Shown in pieces: positions 51,694-61,505 of a stretch of 64,000 nt of DNA. The stretch covers positions 2,480,001 to 2,544,000 of the forward strand of contig NZ_CP012881.1 in assembly GCF_002224265.1 (NCBI RefSeq). Reading direction: 5' to 3'. Positions within the stretch are counted from its first letter, which is position 1; each line of letters opens with the position of its first letter. Source of the DNA: Vibrio vulnificus NBRC 15645 = ATCC 27562. GTDB lineage: Bacteria > Pseudomonadota > Gammaproteobacteria > Enterobacterales > Vibrionaceae. The notes beneath the pieces were generated by a model, which was not told the origin of the DNA, made no database searches, and was given only the letters and a program-made list of their open reading frames with translations. The position numbers were made by a program, and so were the translations under genes.

Positions 51694-54006
51694 ATGTGCT
51701 CAAAACATACTGCTTGTCAGTCAAATAAAATCATGACCAAACCGGCTGCTGTATCGTGCTGCAGCCCGAGTTTAGCGGCTAGCAAAATGACCGCGATTTC
51801 ATCGGTATCAGACAGTTGCTGCAGCTCAGATGCGTGCCCAAGCTCGGAGCCGAATGAAGAGAGTGAACGGCGAGAGGCGACCTTAACTCAAAGCGCGTCG
51901 GAGCGACAAAGCTGGCTCATCTCTGGTATGGATTGCCCGTCTTGTGCTCAAAAATTAGAAAAAGCCGTCTTGGGTGTGGCCGGAGTTCAACAGGCGAAAG
52001 TGTTGTTTGCTACCGAGAAGCTAGTGGTGGATTTCGCCTCTGCATCATTGTTGACAGAGATTGAACAAGTCGCGGCCAAAACAGGCTTTCCAATCACGCT
52101 TGTTGGCTCATCGGCAGCGAAAGCAACTGCGGCGCCGAAACCTCAAGGTTGGCTCGGTTTTGTTTACGCCAACTGGCACATTTTAGCCATTGCCTTATCT
52201 ATGGCTATCGCTGCTCTATTGGCGACGGTTTCCGAGCCATTAAGTAATGGTCTATTTGTTCTAACCTGTTTAGCGGGTTTATACCCAGTGGCGAAAAAAG
52301 CCGTGCGCCTTGCGCGCAGCGGAACCCCTTTCGCCATTGAGACGCTAATGAGCGTTGCGGCCATTGGTGCGCTTTATCTTGGTGAAAGCGTGGAAGCGGC
52401 CATGGTTTTATTGCTGTTTTTAATTGGTGAGAAATTGGAAGCGTACGCCGCCTCAAGAGCAAGAAGTGGCGTTCAAGCGTTGATGGCCTTAGTGCCGGAA
52501 AACAGCATTAAAATTGTCGATGGTCAACGAGTGGAAGTGGCGGCAAGTGAGTTGATGCTAGGCGATGTGGTTGAAATTGCGCCCGGTTCTCGCTTGCCTG
52601 CGGACGGCTTACTCCTTACCCCAACGGCCAGTTTTGATGAAAGTGCGTTGACGGGAGAATCGGTACCCGCAGAGCATACCTCTGGCGCGAAGCTGATGGC
52701 GGGCGTGGTGGCAGTGGATAAAGTCGTTCGTATCGAAGTTACCTCAAAACAAGGTGAAAATGCGATCGATCGTATTTTGCATCTCATCGAAGAAGCGGAG
52801 TCGCGCAAAGCACCACTAGAGCGTTTCTTAGACAAATTCAGCCGCTGGTACACACCATTAATGATGTTGGTGTCGCTGGCCGTGATCGTCGTACCGCCAA
52901 TGTTTTTCGCTCAGCCTTGGGAAACGTGGGTGTATCGCGGTTTGGCTTTGCTACTGATTGCTTGTCCTTGTGCTTTGGTGATCTCAACGCCGGCGGCAAT
53001 TACTTCTGGTCTTGCTGCGGCAGCCAAACGTGGCGCCTTGATCAAAGGTGGCGCGGCGTTAGAACAGCTTGGTAAAGTCGAAGCGGTTGCCTTTGATAAA
53101 ACCGGCACACTCACACAAGGCAAACCGCAAGTGACAGATGTGGTGTCGTTCCTCCATGACGATGAAACCTTGTTGAGTTTGAGCGCTGCGGTGGAAGTGG
53201 GCTCTAGTCACCCTTTAGCGATCGCGCTGATTAATCACACCGAGAGTTTGGGTTACACCATTCCTGAAGCCACAGACAAAATGGCTCAAGTCGGGGCGGG
53301 CGTTTCCGGTTTCGTTGATGGCAAAAGTGTCGAGCTGGTGGCCCCTTCGCGAGCCCAGTTTCCTCTCTCCTTGCAATTAGAAAGAGAATTTGTCCGCTTA
53401 GAAGGGCAAGGGAAAACCGTGGTGATTGTGCGTCATGATAGTGAAGCCATTGGGCTCATCGCATGGCAAGATACATTGCGCAAAGACGCAGCTCAAGCGG
53501 TGGTTGCGCTAGGTAAACTGGGTGTTTCTGCGGTGATGTTGACAGGTGATAACCCTCGCAGTGCGCAAGCCATCGCTCAGCAGATTGGCATTGATTACCA
53601 AGCGAGCTTATTGCCAGCAGACAAAGTGCACTATGTGGAGCAGTTTGCCGCAGGCAAAACCGTTGCCATGGTCGGAGATGGCATCAACGATGCGCCAGCC
53701 ATGAAAGCGGCGAGTATTGGTATCGCCATGGGCGGAGGAACCGATGTCGCCCTTGAAACGGCGGATGCTGCGCTTACGCATAATCGCTTGGTTGAGTTGC
53801 CAAGCATGATAGAGCTCTCACGCGCAACCATGAGCATCATCCGTCAAAATGTCGCGTTGTCATTGGGTCTAAAAGGGGTGTTTCTTATCACCAGTTTGCT
53901 AGGCATCACCGGGCTATGGGTGGCGGTATTAGCGGACAGTGGCGCAACGGCATTGGTCACACTAAATGCACTGCGATTGTTAAGATTCCGTTCCTCAAAT
54001 GAATAA
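51694..54006 (+). CDS. zntA: Zn2+/Cd2+/Pb2+-exporting P1B-type ATPase (ZntA-like)
   Basis: Inner-membrane heavy-metal efflux pump. The 770-residue product has an extended Cys-rich N-terminus (CSKHTACQ, CCSPS, CCSSDAC), an HMA metal-binding domain with GMDCPSCAQKLE, eight expected membrane helices, the CPCALV ion-binding motif, the DKTGTLT phosphorylation site, the SHPLA motif, and MVGDGINDAP. CPC with these features fits ZntA rather than CopA. ATG 51694 (MCSKHTAC) follows AAGGAAAA and lies 30 nt downstream of the -10; a longer open frame would begin upstream of the promoter. Confidence 0.93.
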   Translation: MCSKHTACQSNKIMTKPAAVSCCSPSLAASKMTAISSVSDSCCSSDACPSSEPNEESERREATLTQSASERQSWLISGMDCPSCAQKLEKAVLGVAGVQQAKVLFATEKLVVDFASASLLTEIEQVAAKTGFPITLVGSSAAKATAAPKPQGWLGFVYANWHILAIALSMAIAALLATVSEPLSNGLFVLTCLAGLYPVAKKAVRLARSGTPFAIETLMSVAAIGALYLGESVEAAMVLLLFLIGEKLEAYAASRARSGVQALMALVPENSIKIVDGQRVEVAASELMLGDVVEIAPGSRLPADGLLLTPTASFDESALTGESVPAEHTSGAKLMAGVVAVDKVVRIEVTSKQGENAIDRILHLIEEAESRKAPLERFLDKFSRWYTPLMMLVSLAVIVVPPMFFAQPWETWVYRGLALLLIACPCALVISTPAAITSGLAAAAKRGALIKGGAALEQLGKVEAVAFDKTGTLTQGKPQVTDVVSFLHDDETLLSLSAAVEVGSSHPLAIALINHTESLGYTIPEATDKMAQVGAGVSGFVDGKSVELVAPSRAQFPLSLQLEREFVRLEGQGKTVVIVRHDSEAIGLIAWQDTLRKDAAQAVVALGKLGVSAVMLTGDNPRSAQAIAQQIGIDYQASLLPADKVHYVEQFAAGKTVAMVGDGINDAPAMKAASIGIAMGGGTDVALETADAALTHNRLVELPSMIELSRATMSIIRQNVALSLGLKGVFLITSLLGITGLWVAVLADSGATALVTLNALRLLRFRSSNE

Positions 54007-54026
54007 TAGACAGTGTGAATCTATAG

Positions 54027-54053
54027 AGCCCGCATTTATGATGCGGGCTTTTT
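54027..54053 (+). terminator. Terminator after zntA
   Basis: AGCCCGCAT (54027-54035) pairs with ATGCGGGCT (54041-54049), followed by TTTTT. Confidence 0.88.
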
Positions 54054-54148
54054 GTTGGCATTTCTTATGCAATTTGGCTGAAAATTGCAGACAAAGTGTG
54101 ATGCAAACCGGTTTTTCTAGGTAATAAGTTTTTGTTACATTCTTTCAT

Positions 54149-54164
54149 TGTGACAACGATCACT
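54149..54164 (+). promoter_or_regulatory. CRP site upstream of udp
   Basis: TGTGACAACGATCACT fits the CRP consensus TGTGA-N6-TCACA with one mismatch. It lies about 95 nt before the udp start. E. coli udp is likewise under CRP and CytR control. Confidence 0.75.
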
Positions 54165-54257
54165 CCAAGTTATGAGGAGGTTGAGTAAAGTGCATTTTTA
54201 GACCCCTACAAATTTATCTGAGCTTATTTTCAAGTAAGCCGCAATAAGGAGTGACTT

Positions 54258-55016
54258 ATGTCTCAAGCTGTTTTCCACTTAGGTGTTACTGAAGCAGATC
54301 TTAACGGTGCAACGCTAGCGATCATCCCAGGCGATCCTGCGCGTGTACAAAAAATTGCTGAAGAAATGGAAAACCCAGTATTTCTAGCTAGCCATCGTGA
54401 GTACACCTTGTACCGTGCAGAGCTAGATGGCAAACCAGTGGTTGTTTGTTCAACGGGTATCGGCGGTCCTTCTACTTCTATTGCGGTTGAAGAGTTGGCT
54501 CAATTGGGTGTGCGTACTTTCCTACGTGTTGGTACAACGGGTGCGATCCAGCCGCATGTTAACGTGGGTGACATGATCGTAACGACAGGTTCTGTTCGTC
54601 TTGATGGTGCGAGCTTGCACTTTGCGCCAATGGAGTTCCCAGCAGTGGCTGACTTTGACGTGGCAACGGCAATGAAAGCGGCTGCGCAAGAGAGTGGCGC
54701 AACGGTTCACACCGGTGTTACTGCGTCAAGTGATACCTTCTACCCAGGTCAAGAGCGTTACGACACCTTTACTGGTCGCGTAGTGAGCCGTTTCCAAGGT
54801 TCGATGAAAGAGTGGCAGGAAATGGGCGTACTGAACTTTGAAATGGAATCAGCGACGTTGTTGACCATGTGTGCAAGCTCTGGCCTACGCGCAGGTTGTG
54901 TTGCGGGTGTTATCATCAACCGTACACAAAAAGAGATCCCAGATCACGCAACGCTAAAAGAGACAGAAGCTCGCTCTATCAAAGTGGTTGTTGAGTCTGC
55001 ACGTAAAATGCTGTAA
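54258..55016 (+). CDS. udp: Uridine phosphorylase
   Basis: Splits uridine with phosphate into uracil and ribose-1-phosphate. The 252-residue product closely follows E. coli Udp (253): [19 protein letters not shown] (phosphate-binding), [51 protein letters not shown] strong AAGGAG precedes ATG 54258. It stands alone behind a CRP site and ahead of a strong terminator. Confidence 0.96.
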   Translation: MSQAVFHLGVTEADLNGATLAIIPGDPARVQKIAEEMENPVFLASHREYTLYRAELDGKPVVVCSTGIGGPSTSIAVEELAQLGVRTFLRVGTTGAIQPHVNVGDMIVTTGSVRLDGASLHFAPMEFPAVADFDVATAMKAAAQESGATVHTGVTASSDTFYPGQERYDTFTGRVVSRFQGSMKEWQEMGVLNFEMESATLLTMCASSGLRAGCVAGVIINRTQKEIPDHATLKETEARSIKVVVESARKML

Positions 55017-55040
55017 TCGCATTACGCTGATTGAATAAAG

Positions 55041-55070
55041 AAACCCCGAGGCAATGGCTTCGGGGTTTTT
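55041..55070. terminator. Terminator after udp, possibly bidirectional
   Basis: AAACCCCGAGGC pairs with GCTTCGGGGTTT around a small loop, with one G-U pair, and is followed by TTGTTTG. It may also stop the convergent gene ending at 55126. Confidence 0.85.
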
Positions 55071-55125
55071 GTTTGTCGGTTGAAAAGCAAGTGGGCCGTT
55101 GAGCCTCTTTCAAGTAAAACGGGAA

Positions 55126-56286
55126 TTAGATCCCGTCGCTACCACCTGCTTGTGCAAACCAATCTGTGAGATGCTTTTTCAAATCTTTCAATTCATCTGG
55201 GCCGATCAGCGCTAAGCCAAGATCCTCTGCACGGGTAATATCGTTGTGACGCAGTGGACGGAAGCTCACCAACATGGCTCTTGCCTGTAGGCCACCGAGT
55301 AGATCACGCAGTGATTCAAGCTTATAAAGTGTATCGTCACCGTCGTCACGCATGCCCTTCGTCTTACATTCGATGATGTGTAGTTTATTGTTAACCACAG
55401 AGGCGACATCAAGCTCATTACGCACTTCACGCTCGCCAAGTTGACGATAGACCTGAACATTGAGCGAGTGGTCTTGAATGGTGGGCATATCATCTTGGAT
55501 CTGTTTGACGGTGCTGTGAACCAGTGTCTCTAACCATTCACCATTAGAGAAACGACGAGCGTCTTCATTGGCAAAGGTAAGAATGCCGTTTTCGTAAGTG
55601 GCGATCTGCGCTTCCACTAAATCTGCTAGCAGCATATTCAGCTCGCGATAGCCTTGCTGCTTTTCAGATAACTCTACATCCAGCTTTTGCTCTTTGCGGC
55701 ATGTCGTCGCGAGATAGTTTAAAGTCGCCAAACCAGGGCCTAATTCCAAAGCGTGACTCGCCCAGCGTTCGCCCAACTCATGCAGTTTTTGGTCAAGTTG
55801 AGGAGGAAGCTCGACTTCATTAAACTCGCCGCGAGCGCCGAAAATCGTGAGGTAATCTGCCACAGTGATGCGGTCTTCCACCTGACTATCTTCACGGCCA
55901 TCAGGGTAGAGCCAGCAAAGCTTGTCGCTGTTTGGTTCAACAACGAAAATAGGCCAGTGGTAGGTACGAAACACTTCGTAAACTGAAAGCAAGCGATGAC
56001 GAAGGCCACAACTGGCGTTCAGTTTGACATCTTCCCCACGGCTTTTGAGATCTTCAGCTAAGGTCTGAATAGATTGTTTGATCAAACGAGTATCGACAAC
56101 AGAGGGGATGACAAACAGTTCGGAAGTGATATCACGCTGGGCAAGCACAGAATGAAGTCTTTGATACATATCGCGTTGTGACTCATCACCGATAAACACG
56201 ATATGAGTGCTGACGGTACGCAGATCGAGGAGAGGGGTCACCAGTCTGACAGGGTCCTGATCAATGATACCAACGTGTACAGCCAT
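55126..56286 (-). CDS. DUF1887 protein: CARF domain plus PD-(D/E)XK nuclease (VC1899/Card1-like)
   Basis: A 386-residue protein with an N-terminal Rossmann-like CARF domain (residues about 1-150), a central winged helix, and a C-terminal restriction-type nuclease fold with ELDVASVVNNKLHIIECKTKG (Asp293, Glu306, Lys308). V. cholerae VC1899 is the known relative, and Card1/Can2 are cyclic-tetra-adenylate-activated nucleases of type III CRISPR. No CRISPR array or cas gene is present here. The usual CARF ligand loop (T-G-G-T-K type) is not seen; the segment at 90-96 reads NASCGLR. So the ligand may differ or be absent. Confidence 0.88.
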   Translation of the reverse strand: MAVHVGIIDQDPVRLVTPLLDLRTVSTHIVFIGDESQRDMYQRLHSVLAQRDITSELFVIPSVVDTRLIKQSIQTLAEDLKSRGEDVKLNASCGLRHRLLSVYEVFRTYHWPIFVVEPNSDKLCWLYPDGREDSQVEDRITVADYLTIFGARGEFNEVELPPQLDQKLHELGERWASHALELGPGLATLNYLATTCRKEQKLDVELSEKQQGYRELNMLLADLVEAQIATYENGILTFANEDARRFSNGEWLETLVHSTVKQIQDDMPTIQDHSLNVQVYRQLGEREVRNELDVASVVNNKLHIIECKTKGMRDDGDDTLYKLESLRDLLGGLQARAMLVSFRPLRHNDITRAEDLGLALIGPDELKDLKKHLTDWFAQAGGSDGI

Positions 56287-56371
56287 AACTTTTCCTTCTC
56301 AGTACGGCTTGCAAAAAGAGGATGTGAAAGAGAGTGCAAGCGCTTGATCTTCATATGTAGACAAGGCGCAT

Positions 56372-56405
56372 AAAAAACAAGGGCAACTTTGTGAAAAGTT
56401 GCCCT
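56372..56405 (-). terminator. Terminator of the downstream chemoreceptor gene
   Basis: On the minus strand GGGCAACTTT pairs with AAAGTTGCCC (56381-56390 with 56395-56404) around a 4-nt loop and runs into TTGTTTTTTATG. Confidence 0.85.
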
Positions 56406-56449
56406 TATCCGATGACTTTATAGGTTTATTGACCGTTTTCTGTTGAACC

Positions 56450-58441
56450 TTACAACTTGAAACGGTGAACAAGCTCCGTTTGCTGGCTTGCTAAGCTAGA
56501 CAAGTTTTCGCTGGTGGCCGCGATTTCCGCCATCGCATGGTAACTGCGATCGGCGATGTTATTGATGTCTTCCAAGCTACGTGCAATAGAGGTCGATGTT
56601 TCGCTCTGTTCTGCGGCCGCTTGTGAAATGTGCGTACTCATTTGGCTGATTTCGATGATCAACGCCTGAATTTCTTCCATCGCGCCGTTGGCTTTCGAGG
56701 CTTGTTCAACCGACATCTCCATATCACTCATACAACTTTGAATCACATGACTTGCCGACTGCGAGCTGGACTGCAGATTGCTGATCATTGATTCAATTTC
56801 AGTGGTTGATTGGGTGGTCTTCGATGCGAGTACTCGAACTTCGTCGGCAACCACCGCAAAGCCACGGCCTTGCTCGCCCGCACGCGCTGCTTCAATCGCC
56901 GCGTTGAGGGCAAGGAGATTGGTTTGTTCTGCAATGTTGCGAATCACATCGAGAATCGAGCCAATTTGACCGCTCATGCGTTGTAACTCAGAAACTGCGC
57001 TGACCGATTCGTTTAGGCGAGTCTCCAATTGATTGATGGTGGAGATGTTGCTGCTCATGATGGTACGGCCAGATTCAGACGCCGATTCCACTTTTTGCAC
57101 CATTTCCAACGAACCTTGCGCGCTCTGGGCCACTTCTTGAACGGAGTGACTCATTTCGGTCATTGCCGTGGCAACGCTAGCGGTTTGCTCGCGTTGAGCA
57201 TTCAGTTGGTTTTGCGCGTTGCTCGAGGTGCGTTCATTGTTTGCTGCGGTGTCGGTCAGATTTTCCGCCGCATCATTCAGTCTCACCAAAATGTCGTGCA
57301 GGCTATCTGCCAGCGTATTGATGTGGCCACTCACTCGGCTGAACTCGTTGTTGTAACGAATTTCGATACGCTGCGTCATATCACCGTTGGCAAGCCCTTC
57401 CAAGGTGGAAAGAATACGTGTTAACGGCTCACGAACGCTGTGGGCAATGTGATAGCCCACAGCGGCGGCAAAAATGGTCACCGCAATACCAATCACAATC
57501 GCTTTTAGCAAGCCTTGGTCGTACACTTCACCCGCTTCAACCAAAGAGGTGTTGAGGTTGTCGGTTGCTGTTGTAGTGAAGGTTTCCAACAGACGCATCG
57601 CAGAGTCAACTTTGACCGCTAGGTTGGCGATGTTGTCATACAAAGCCGCTTTGGCTTCAAGGTAGCTGGCGTGTTGATCCAACACCCCACCTTTTTGACC
57701 TACGTCCTGAGTGAACTGCTCGACAGATGCATTGAACACATCTTTCAGTGATGGCAGTTGGGTCGTGAGGCCTCGATAAGCGTAATTAAGGTGAGTGACC
57801 GCTTTCTTGTTCTTGTTCACTGCTTTCTTAACGAAATCAAGATCAGAACTGGCCAGTGCATCCGAGGTGATCACTTCAGCATCTTTCAACTTAATGAAAT
57901 AGCTTTTTGCCATCACTTTGACAGAAATGCTGGATTGGTCATCGACGTACTCTTTCATACCAACCGTCAGTTCGGTGTGAAGTTTTTGGAAGCGACGTGA
58001 CGATTTTTGCACTTCTGCTTGTGCAGCAAACATCGCTTCATAGTTGTTCATTGCTTCATTGGCTTCAGCAAAGTAGCTGTTTTCAATTTCTCTGAGTTGA
58101 GCTAAAGGCTCTGCGAGTGCAGGGTAGGCCTTGCTCGCGTTTTCCAGTGCGTTGAGCGTTTGATTAAACTCAGTCTGCGATTTACCAAATTCGCTGCGCA
58201 TCTGCGTCATGCGATCTTGGTTCTGCGTGGTGAGAAAATCTTTAAAAGATTTATCCGCAGATAACAACTCAACACTGGTTTGGTTGGATAACGAAACCAA
58301 AGGCAGTGAATTTTTCGAAACGGTTTCGAAGTTGGAATGAATTTGATTCATGCCATTGGTCATAATGGTGACTGTAACGGCAAACAAGACGATTATCAGC
58401 GCGAAGCCGGCATACATCCTTTTAATGACTGAGCCTTGCAT
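56450..58441 (-). CDS. Methyl-accepting chemotaxis protein
   Basis: Inner-membrane chemoreceptor. The 663-residue protein has a membrane helix near residues 9-30, a helical periplasmic sensor of about 290 residues, a second helix ([23 protein letters not shown]), a HAMP domain and a methyl-accepting region whose tip reads [20 protein letters not shown] followed by [23 protein letters not shown] 58441 ([10 protein letters not shown]) follows GAGGG and is preferred to a start seven codons upstream. Ligand unknown; no conserved sensor signature was recognised. Confidence 0.92.
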   Translation of the reverse strand: MQGSVIKRMYAGFALIIVLFAVTVTIMTNGMNQIHSNFETVSKNSLPLVSLSNQTSVELLSADKSFKDFLTTQNQDRMTQMRSEFGKSQTEFNQTLNALENASKAYPALAEPLAQLREIENSYFAEANEAMNNYEAMFAAQAEVQKSSRRFQKLHTELTVGMKEYVDDQSSISVKVMAKSYFIKLKDAEVITSDALASSDLDFVKKAVNKNKKAVTHLNYAYRGLTTQLPSLKDVFNASVEQFTQDVGQKGGVLDQHASYLEAKAALYDNIANLAVKVDSAMRLLETFTTTATDNLNTSLVEAGEVYDQGLLKAIVIGIAVTIFAAAVGYHIAHSVREPLTRILSTLEGLANGDMTQRIEIRYNNEFSRVSGHINTLADSLHDILVRLNDAAENLTDTAANNERTSSNAQNQLNAQREQTASVATAMTEMSHSVQEVAQSAQGSLEMVQKVESASESGRTIMSSNISTINQLETRLNESVSAVSELQRMSGQIGSILDVIRNIAEQTNLLALNAAIEAARAGEQGRGFAVVADEVRVLASKTTQSTTEIESMISNLQSSSQSASHVIQSCMSDMEMSVEQASKANGAMEEIQALIIEISQMSTHISQAAAEQSETSTSIARSLEDINNIADRSYHAMAEIAATSENLSSLASQQTELVHRFKL

Positions 58442-58680
58442 ACTTTTAGCCCTCTCCCACATGTAACAAAAGAAAAAAGAAACGGAACCCGTCTCAAAAA
58501 ACTAACAAAATTGTCATCATTGTATTGAGATTGAGATGAGCATTTTGTGGCGAGGGCTGCAAAAAAGACTTTATAGCAGGATGTTCTGTTGATAATGTTA
58601 CGTGAACACTGTTTTTTATTGAGATGCACACAACGTTGGCGCATACTTATCCGGTTAAACAGCGACGTTATGGAGTACAC

Positions 58681-59031
58681 ATGGCCGAAGAAACTATCTT
58701 TAGCAAAATCATTCGCAAGGAAATTCCTGCTCAGATCCTTTTCCAAGATGATCTTGTCACCGCATTTCGTGACATCAACCCACGAGCACCGAAGCACATC
58801 CTAATTATTCCAAATAAACTCATTCCGACAGTGAATGATGTTGAGGCGGATGATGAAGCGATGATGGGCCGCATGTTCACTGTCGCAAAACAGTTGGCCA
58901 AAGAAGAGGGCATCGCGGAAGAAGGCTACCGTCTCATCGTGAACTGTAATGCGCATGGTGGCCAAGAGGTTTATCACATCCATATGCATTTAGTGGGTGG
59001 TAAGCCACTGGGTCCAATGTTATTGGGCTAA
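58681..59031 (+). CDS. hinT: HIT-family purine nucleoside phosphoramidase HinT
   Basis: Hydrolyses AMP-lysine-type phosphoramidates. The 116-residue product carries the HIT motif HIHMH in [20 protein letters not shown] and the N-terminal [23 protein letters not shown], near-identical in layout to E. coli HinT (119). ATG 58681 has TGGAG upstream; a longer open frame is not used. It starts the hinT-lipoprotein-ycfL-lpoB-thiK-ycfP run. Confidence 0.96.
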   Translation: MAEETIFSKIIRKEIPAQILFQDDLVTAFRDINPRAPKHILIIPNKLIPTVNDVEADDEAMMGRMFTVAKQLAKEEGIAEEGYRLIVNCNAHGGQEVYHIHMHLVGGKPLGPMLLG

Positions 59032-59096
59032 ATGTCAAACAACGGCCAGTGATTATCTGGCCGCTTTATTTTCGATGCATTCTCTTGGAGTTACAT

Positions 59097-60491
59097 GTGA
59101 AGCAATACCGGAAATTAGTCGGAGTATTTGCCGCGACCCTGATCATGTCGGGATGCGCCAATATGTCCGCCGGTAACCTTTTCAGCCACTATAGTGAACA
59201 AAACCGCTCCGTCTATCAGGCGGTAAAAAGCGGCGATTACGCGCAAGCGCAAGAATTGCAAAGTGAGGGTGTTGCTGGCGACATTCTCGACAATATGGAA
59301 AAAGGACGCATTGCGTTCTTATCGGCAGATTACCCTGAAAGTAAGAAAGCGCTAGAAGCAAGCGACGTGGCGGTGAGAAAGTGGCAAGATTTGGCCAAAG
59401 TGTCTTTATCGCAAACGGCAACTAGTGTGGGCTCGCTGGCGGTCAACGATAATCTCAACAACTACACACCGGCAGATTACGAACTGGGCTTTCTCCATTT
59501 GTATCTCGGTTTGAACTACCTTCAGCAGAACAGCTTGGAGGGTGCATTGGTTGAAATGCGTCGCGCTAATCAAGTCCAGGAAGCCGCGCGTAAAGCACGT
59601 GAAGACGATCTCCAGTCTGCTGAGCGCGATATGCAAAAAAATGGCATGTCGACCAACTTGGGCAGCGTGTTGGCGAATTACCCTGATGCAGGGAAAACCT
59701 TGCAATCGGTGCAAAATGGCTATCTGTTTTTCCTCTCGGGTCTTTTGTATGAAGCCTCAAAAGATCTCAATGGTGCTTATGTTGATTACCGCAGAGCGTT
59801 AGCGGTGAGTCCCAATAACCCCGCGGTGATTGAAAGAACCATGCTGGTGGCGAAAAAGCTGGGCATGCGTGAAGATTTGGCCAAATTAGAAAAACGCTAC
59901 GGTAAGCAAAACGACACCTTTGCAGGTGAACAAGGCCGCGTGATTGTTATTGAAGAGCAAGGGGTTGTTGAAGCGCTCCAAGGCTGGCGAATAGATTTAC
60001 CTGTCTATGACAGTCGAGGCATTGGCGCACTGTATTCTCTCGCGCTGCCTTATTACCCAAGCCAAAATTATCAGCGCTTTTCCCCATTGCGTTTGAATCA
60101 ACAGAAACTGGAAAGCCAGTTGTTGGCAGATGTCGATCAGATGGCGAAGTACGATTTAAGTGAGCGTTTGCCTTCGATGGTGATTCGCCAGGCATTGCGC
60201 GTGGTGGCCAAAGATCAACTGCGTAAAGAAGCCGCTAAAGGCGATGATGTCGGCAATCTGTTGTTTAACGTTTGGAACGCGTTAACAGAGCAACCGGATA
60301 CTCGTAGCTGGCAAACCTTACCAGCAAGAGTCAATGTAATGAGTGAAGTTGTCTCATCGGGTGAGCAAACATTGACATCCGGTGACAAAGATTACCAGTT
60401 CATGGTCGCAGACAAACAGACGACTTTGGTCTGGATTTCCCGTCAGGGAACTCACCAAACCATATGGCACAAACAATTAGGGAGGCTGTAA
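59097..60491 (+). CDS. COG3014-like lipoprotein with TPR-like repeats
   Basis: A 464-residue lipoprotein with lipobox MSGC (Cys18) and helical repeats resembling TPRs (KSGDYAQAQELQSEGVAG, FLHLYLGLNYLQQNSLEGALVEMRRANQVQ, LNGAYVDYRRALAVSPNNPAV). I assign it to the COG3014 type from memory. The start is GTG 59097: TTGGAG lies 6 nt before it, and the ATG two bases earlier is followed at once by TGA. It sits between hinT and ycfL, where E. coli has no gene, and overlaps ycfL by one base, suggesting a link to LpoB and peptidoglycan synthesis. Confidence 0.8.
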   Translation: MKQYRKLVGVFAATLIMSGCANMSAGNLFSHYSEQNRSVYQAVKSGDYAQAQELQSEGVAGDILDNMEKGRIAFLSADYPESKKALEASDVAVRKWQDLAKVSLSQTATSVGSLAVNDNLNNYTPADYELGFLHLYLGLNYLQQNSLEGALVEMRRANQVQEAARKAREDDLQSAERDMQKNGMSTNLGSVLANYPDAGKTLQSVQNGYLFFLSGLLYEASKDLNGAYVDYRRALAVSPNNPAVIERTMLVAKKLGMREDLAKLEKRYGKQNDTFAGEQGRVIVIEEQGVVEALQGWRIDLPVYDSRGIGALYSLALPYYPSQNYQRFSPLRLNQQKLESQLLADVDQMAKYDLSERLPSMVIRQALRVVAKDQLRKEAAKGDDVGNLLFNVWNALTEQPDTRSWQTLPARVNVMSEVVSSGEQTLTSGDKDYQFMVADKQTTLVWISRQGTHQTIWHKQLGRL

Positions 60492-60880
60492 TGAGAGCTT
60501 GGATTATTTCGGCACTGGTTTTGCTTGGCTTAGCAGGCTGTGCAGAGAATACGGCGGGAATGCGAGTCGATGGTGAAACGCAACACGTCTTTTTCCACGA
60601 CAATGTACTGGGTGGTAGACTATTGGTCGATGACATCGCCACGACGCAAGTGGATGATCGCGCCCGTGCGGTTGTGCGTCTAACCAGCAATTTTAAAGGT
60701 GATCAGAACATCCTTTATCGCTTTGCTTGGTACGATGACAATGGTCTAGAGGTGAACACCAAGCCAGGCCCTTGGCGTCAAGCCATTGTGCGTGGTTTTG
60801 AATCTATTACCCTTTCGGAAGTAACGGTGAATCCGAATGGCACTCAATATCGCTTGCAAATCCGTGCAGCAAATGAATAA
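60491..60880 (+). CDS. ycfL: YcfL-family lipoprotein (DUF1425)
   Basis: A 129-residue lipoprotein with lipobox LAGC (Cys17) and a body (LLVDDIATTQVDDRARAVVRLTSNFKGDQNILYRFAWYDDNGLEV) resembling E. coli YcfL. Function is unknown. The start ATG overlaps the previous stop (TAATG), with GGGAGG ahead of it, showing translational coupling. The lpoB gene follows 17 nt later. Confidence 0.88.
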   Translation: MRAWIISALVLLGLAGCAENTAGMRVDGETQHVFFHDNVLGGRLLVDDIATTQVDDRARAVVRLTSNFKGDQNILYRFAWYDDNGLEVNTKPGPWRQAIVRGFESITLSEVTVNPNGTQYRLQIRAANE

Positions 60881-60897
60881 AAATGTGAGGACTAAAA

Positions 60898-61488
60898 ATG
60901 AATAAAGGTGTTGTCGCCTTACTAGGCTTAGCTGTTTTACTGGGTGGTTGTTCTAACCGAGTTTCTTATGGTGATGCGCAAGCTACTGAAACCACCACCA
61001 TCGACTTTGGTTCGACGGACTTACAAACCATCGCAGGTCAAATGGTGGATAGCATGATGATGTCTGGCTCTGTGGCAGCGATTACGCGCGACAGTCGCCC
61101 AATTGTGTTTGTTGAACGCATTAAAAACAAAACCAGTGAGCATATTGATACGGAATCCATCACTGACACCATTTCAACCAAAATGCTTAACTCAGGTAAG
61201 TTCCGTTTTGTCGACATGGATCGTGTAGAAGCGGTACGTGAACAACTGAACTTCCAAAACAATGATGAGCTTGTGAACCAATCTACCGCGATTCAGTTTG
61301 GTAAAATGGTCGGCGCTCAATACATGTTATACGGTAATTTGTCGAGCATCGTGAAAAACGACGGCAGCGACAAAGACGTGTACTACAAAATGACCATGCG
61401 CTTAATGGATCTGGAAACCGGTTTAATTGAGTGGGCGGATGAAACTGAAATCCGTAAGCAGCAGTCTAAGAGCTTGTTAGGACTATAA
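60898..61488 (+). CDS. lpoB: LpoB, outer-membrane activator of PBP1b
   Basis: Outer-membrane lipoprotein that reaches through the periplasm and activates the peptidoglycan synthase PBP1b (known for E. coli). The 196-residue product has lipobox LGGC (Cys18), a short linker and the LpoB domain: RPIVFVERIKNKTSEHIDTESITDTISTKMLNSGKFRFVD, GAQYMLYGNLSSIVK, and the closing DLETGLIEWADETEIRKQ. The linker is shorter than in E. coli LpoB. Part of the hinT-ycfP run. Confidence 0.93.
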   Translation: MNKGVVALLGLAVLLGGCSNRVSYGDAQATETTTIDFGSTDLQTIAGQMVDSMMMSGSVAAITRDSRPIVFVERIKNKTSEHIDTESITDTISTKMLNSGKFRFVDMDRVEAVREQLNFQNNDELVNQSTAIQFGKMVGAQYMLYGNLSSIVKNDGSDKDVYYKMTMRLMDLETGLIEWADETEIRKQQSKSLLGL

Positions 61489-61505
61489 ACAATGTGAGGT
61501 CACCT

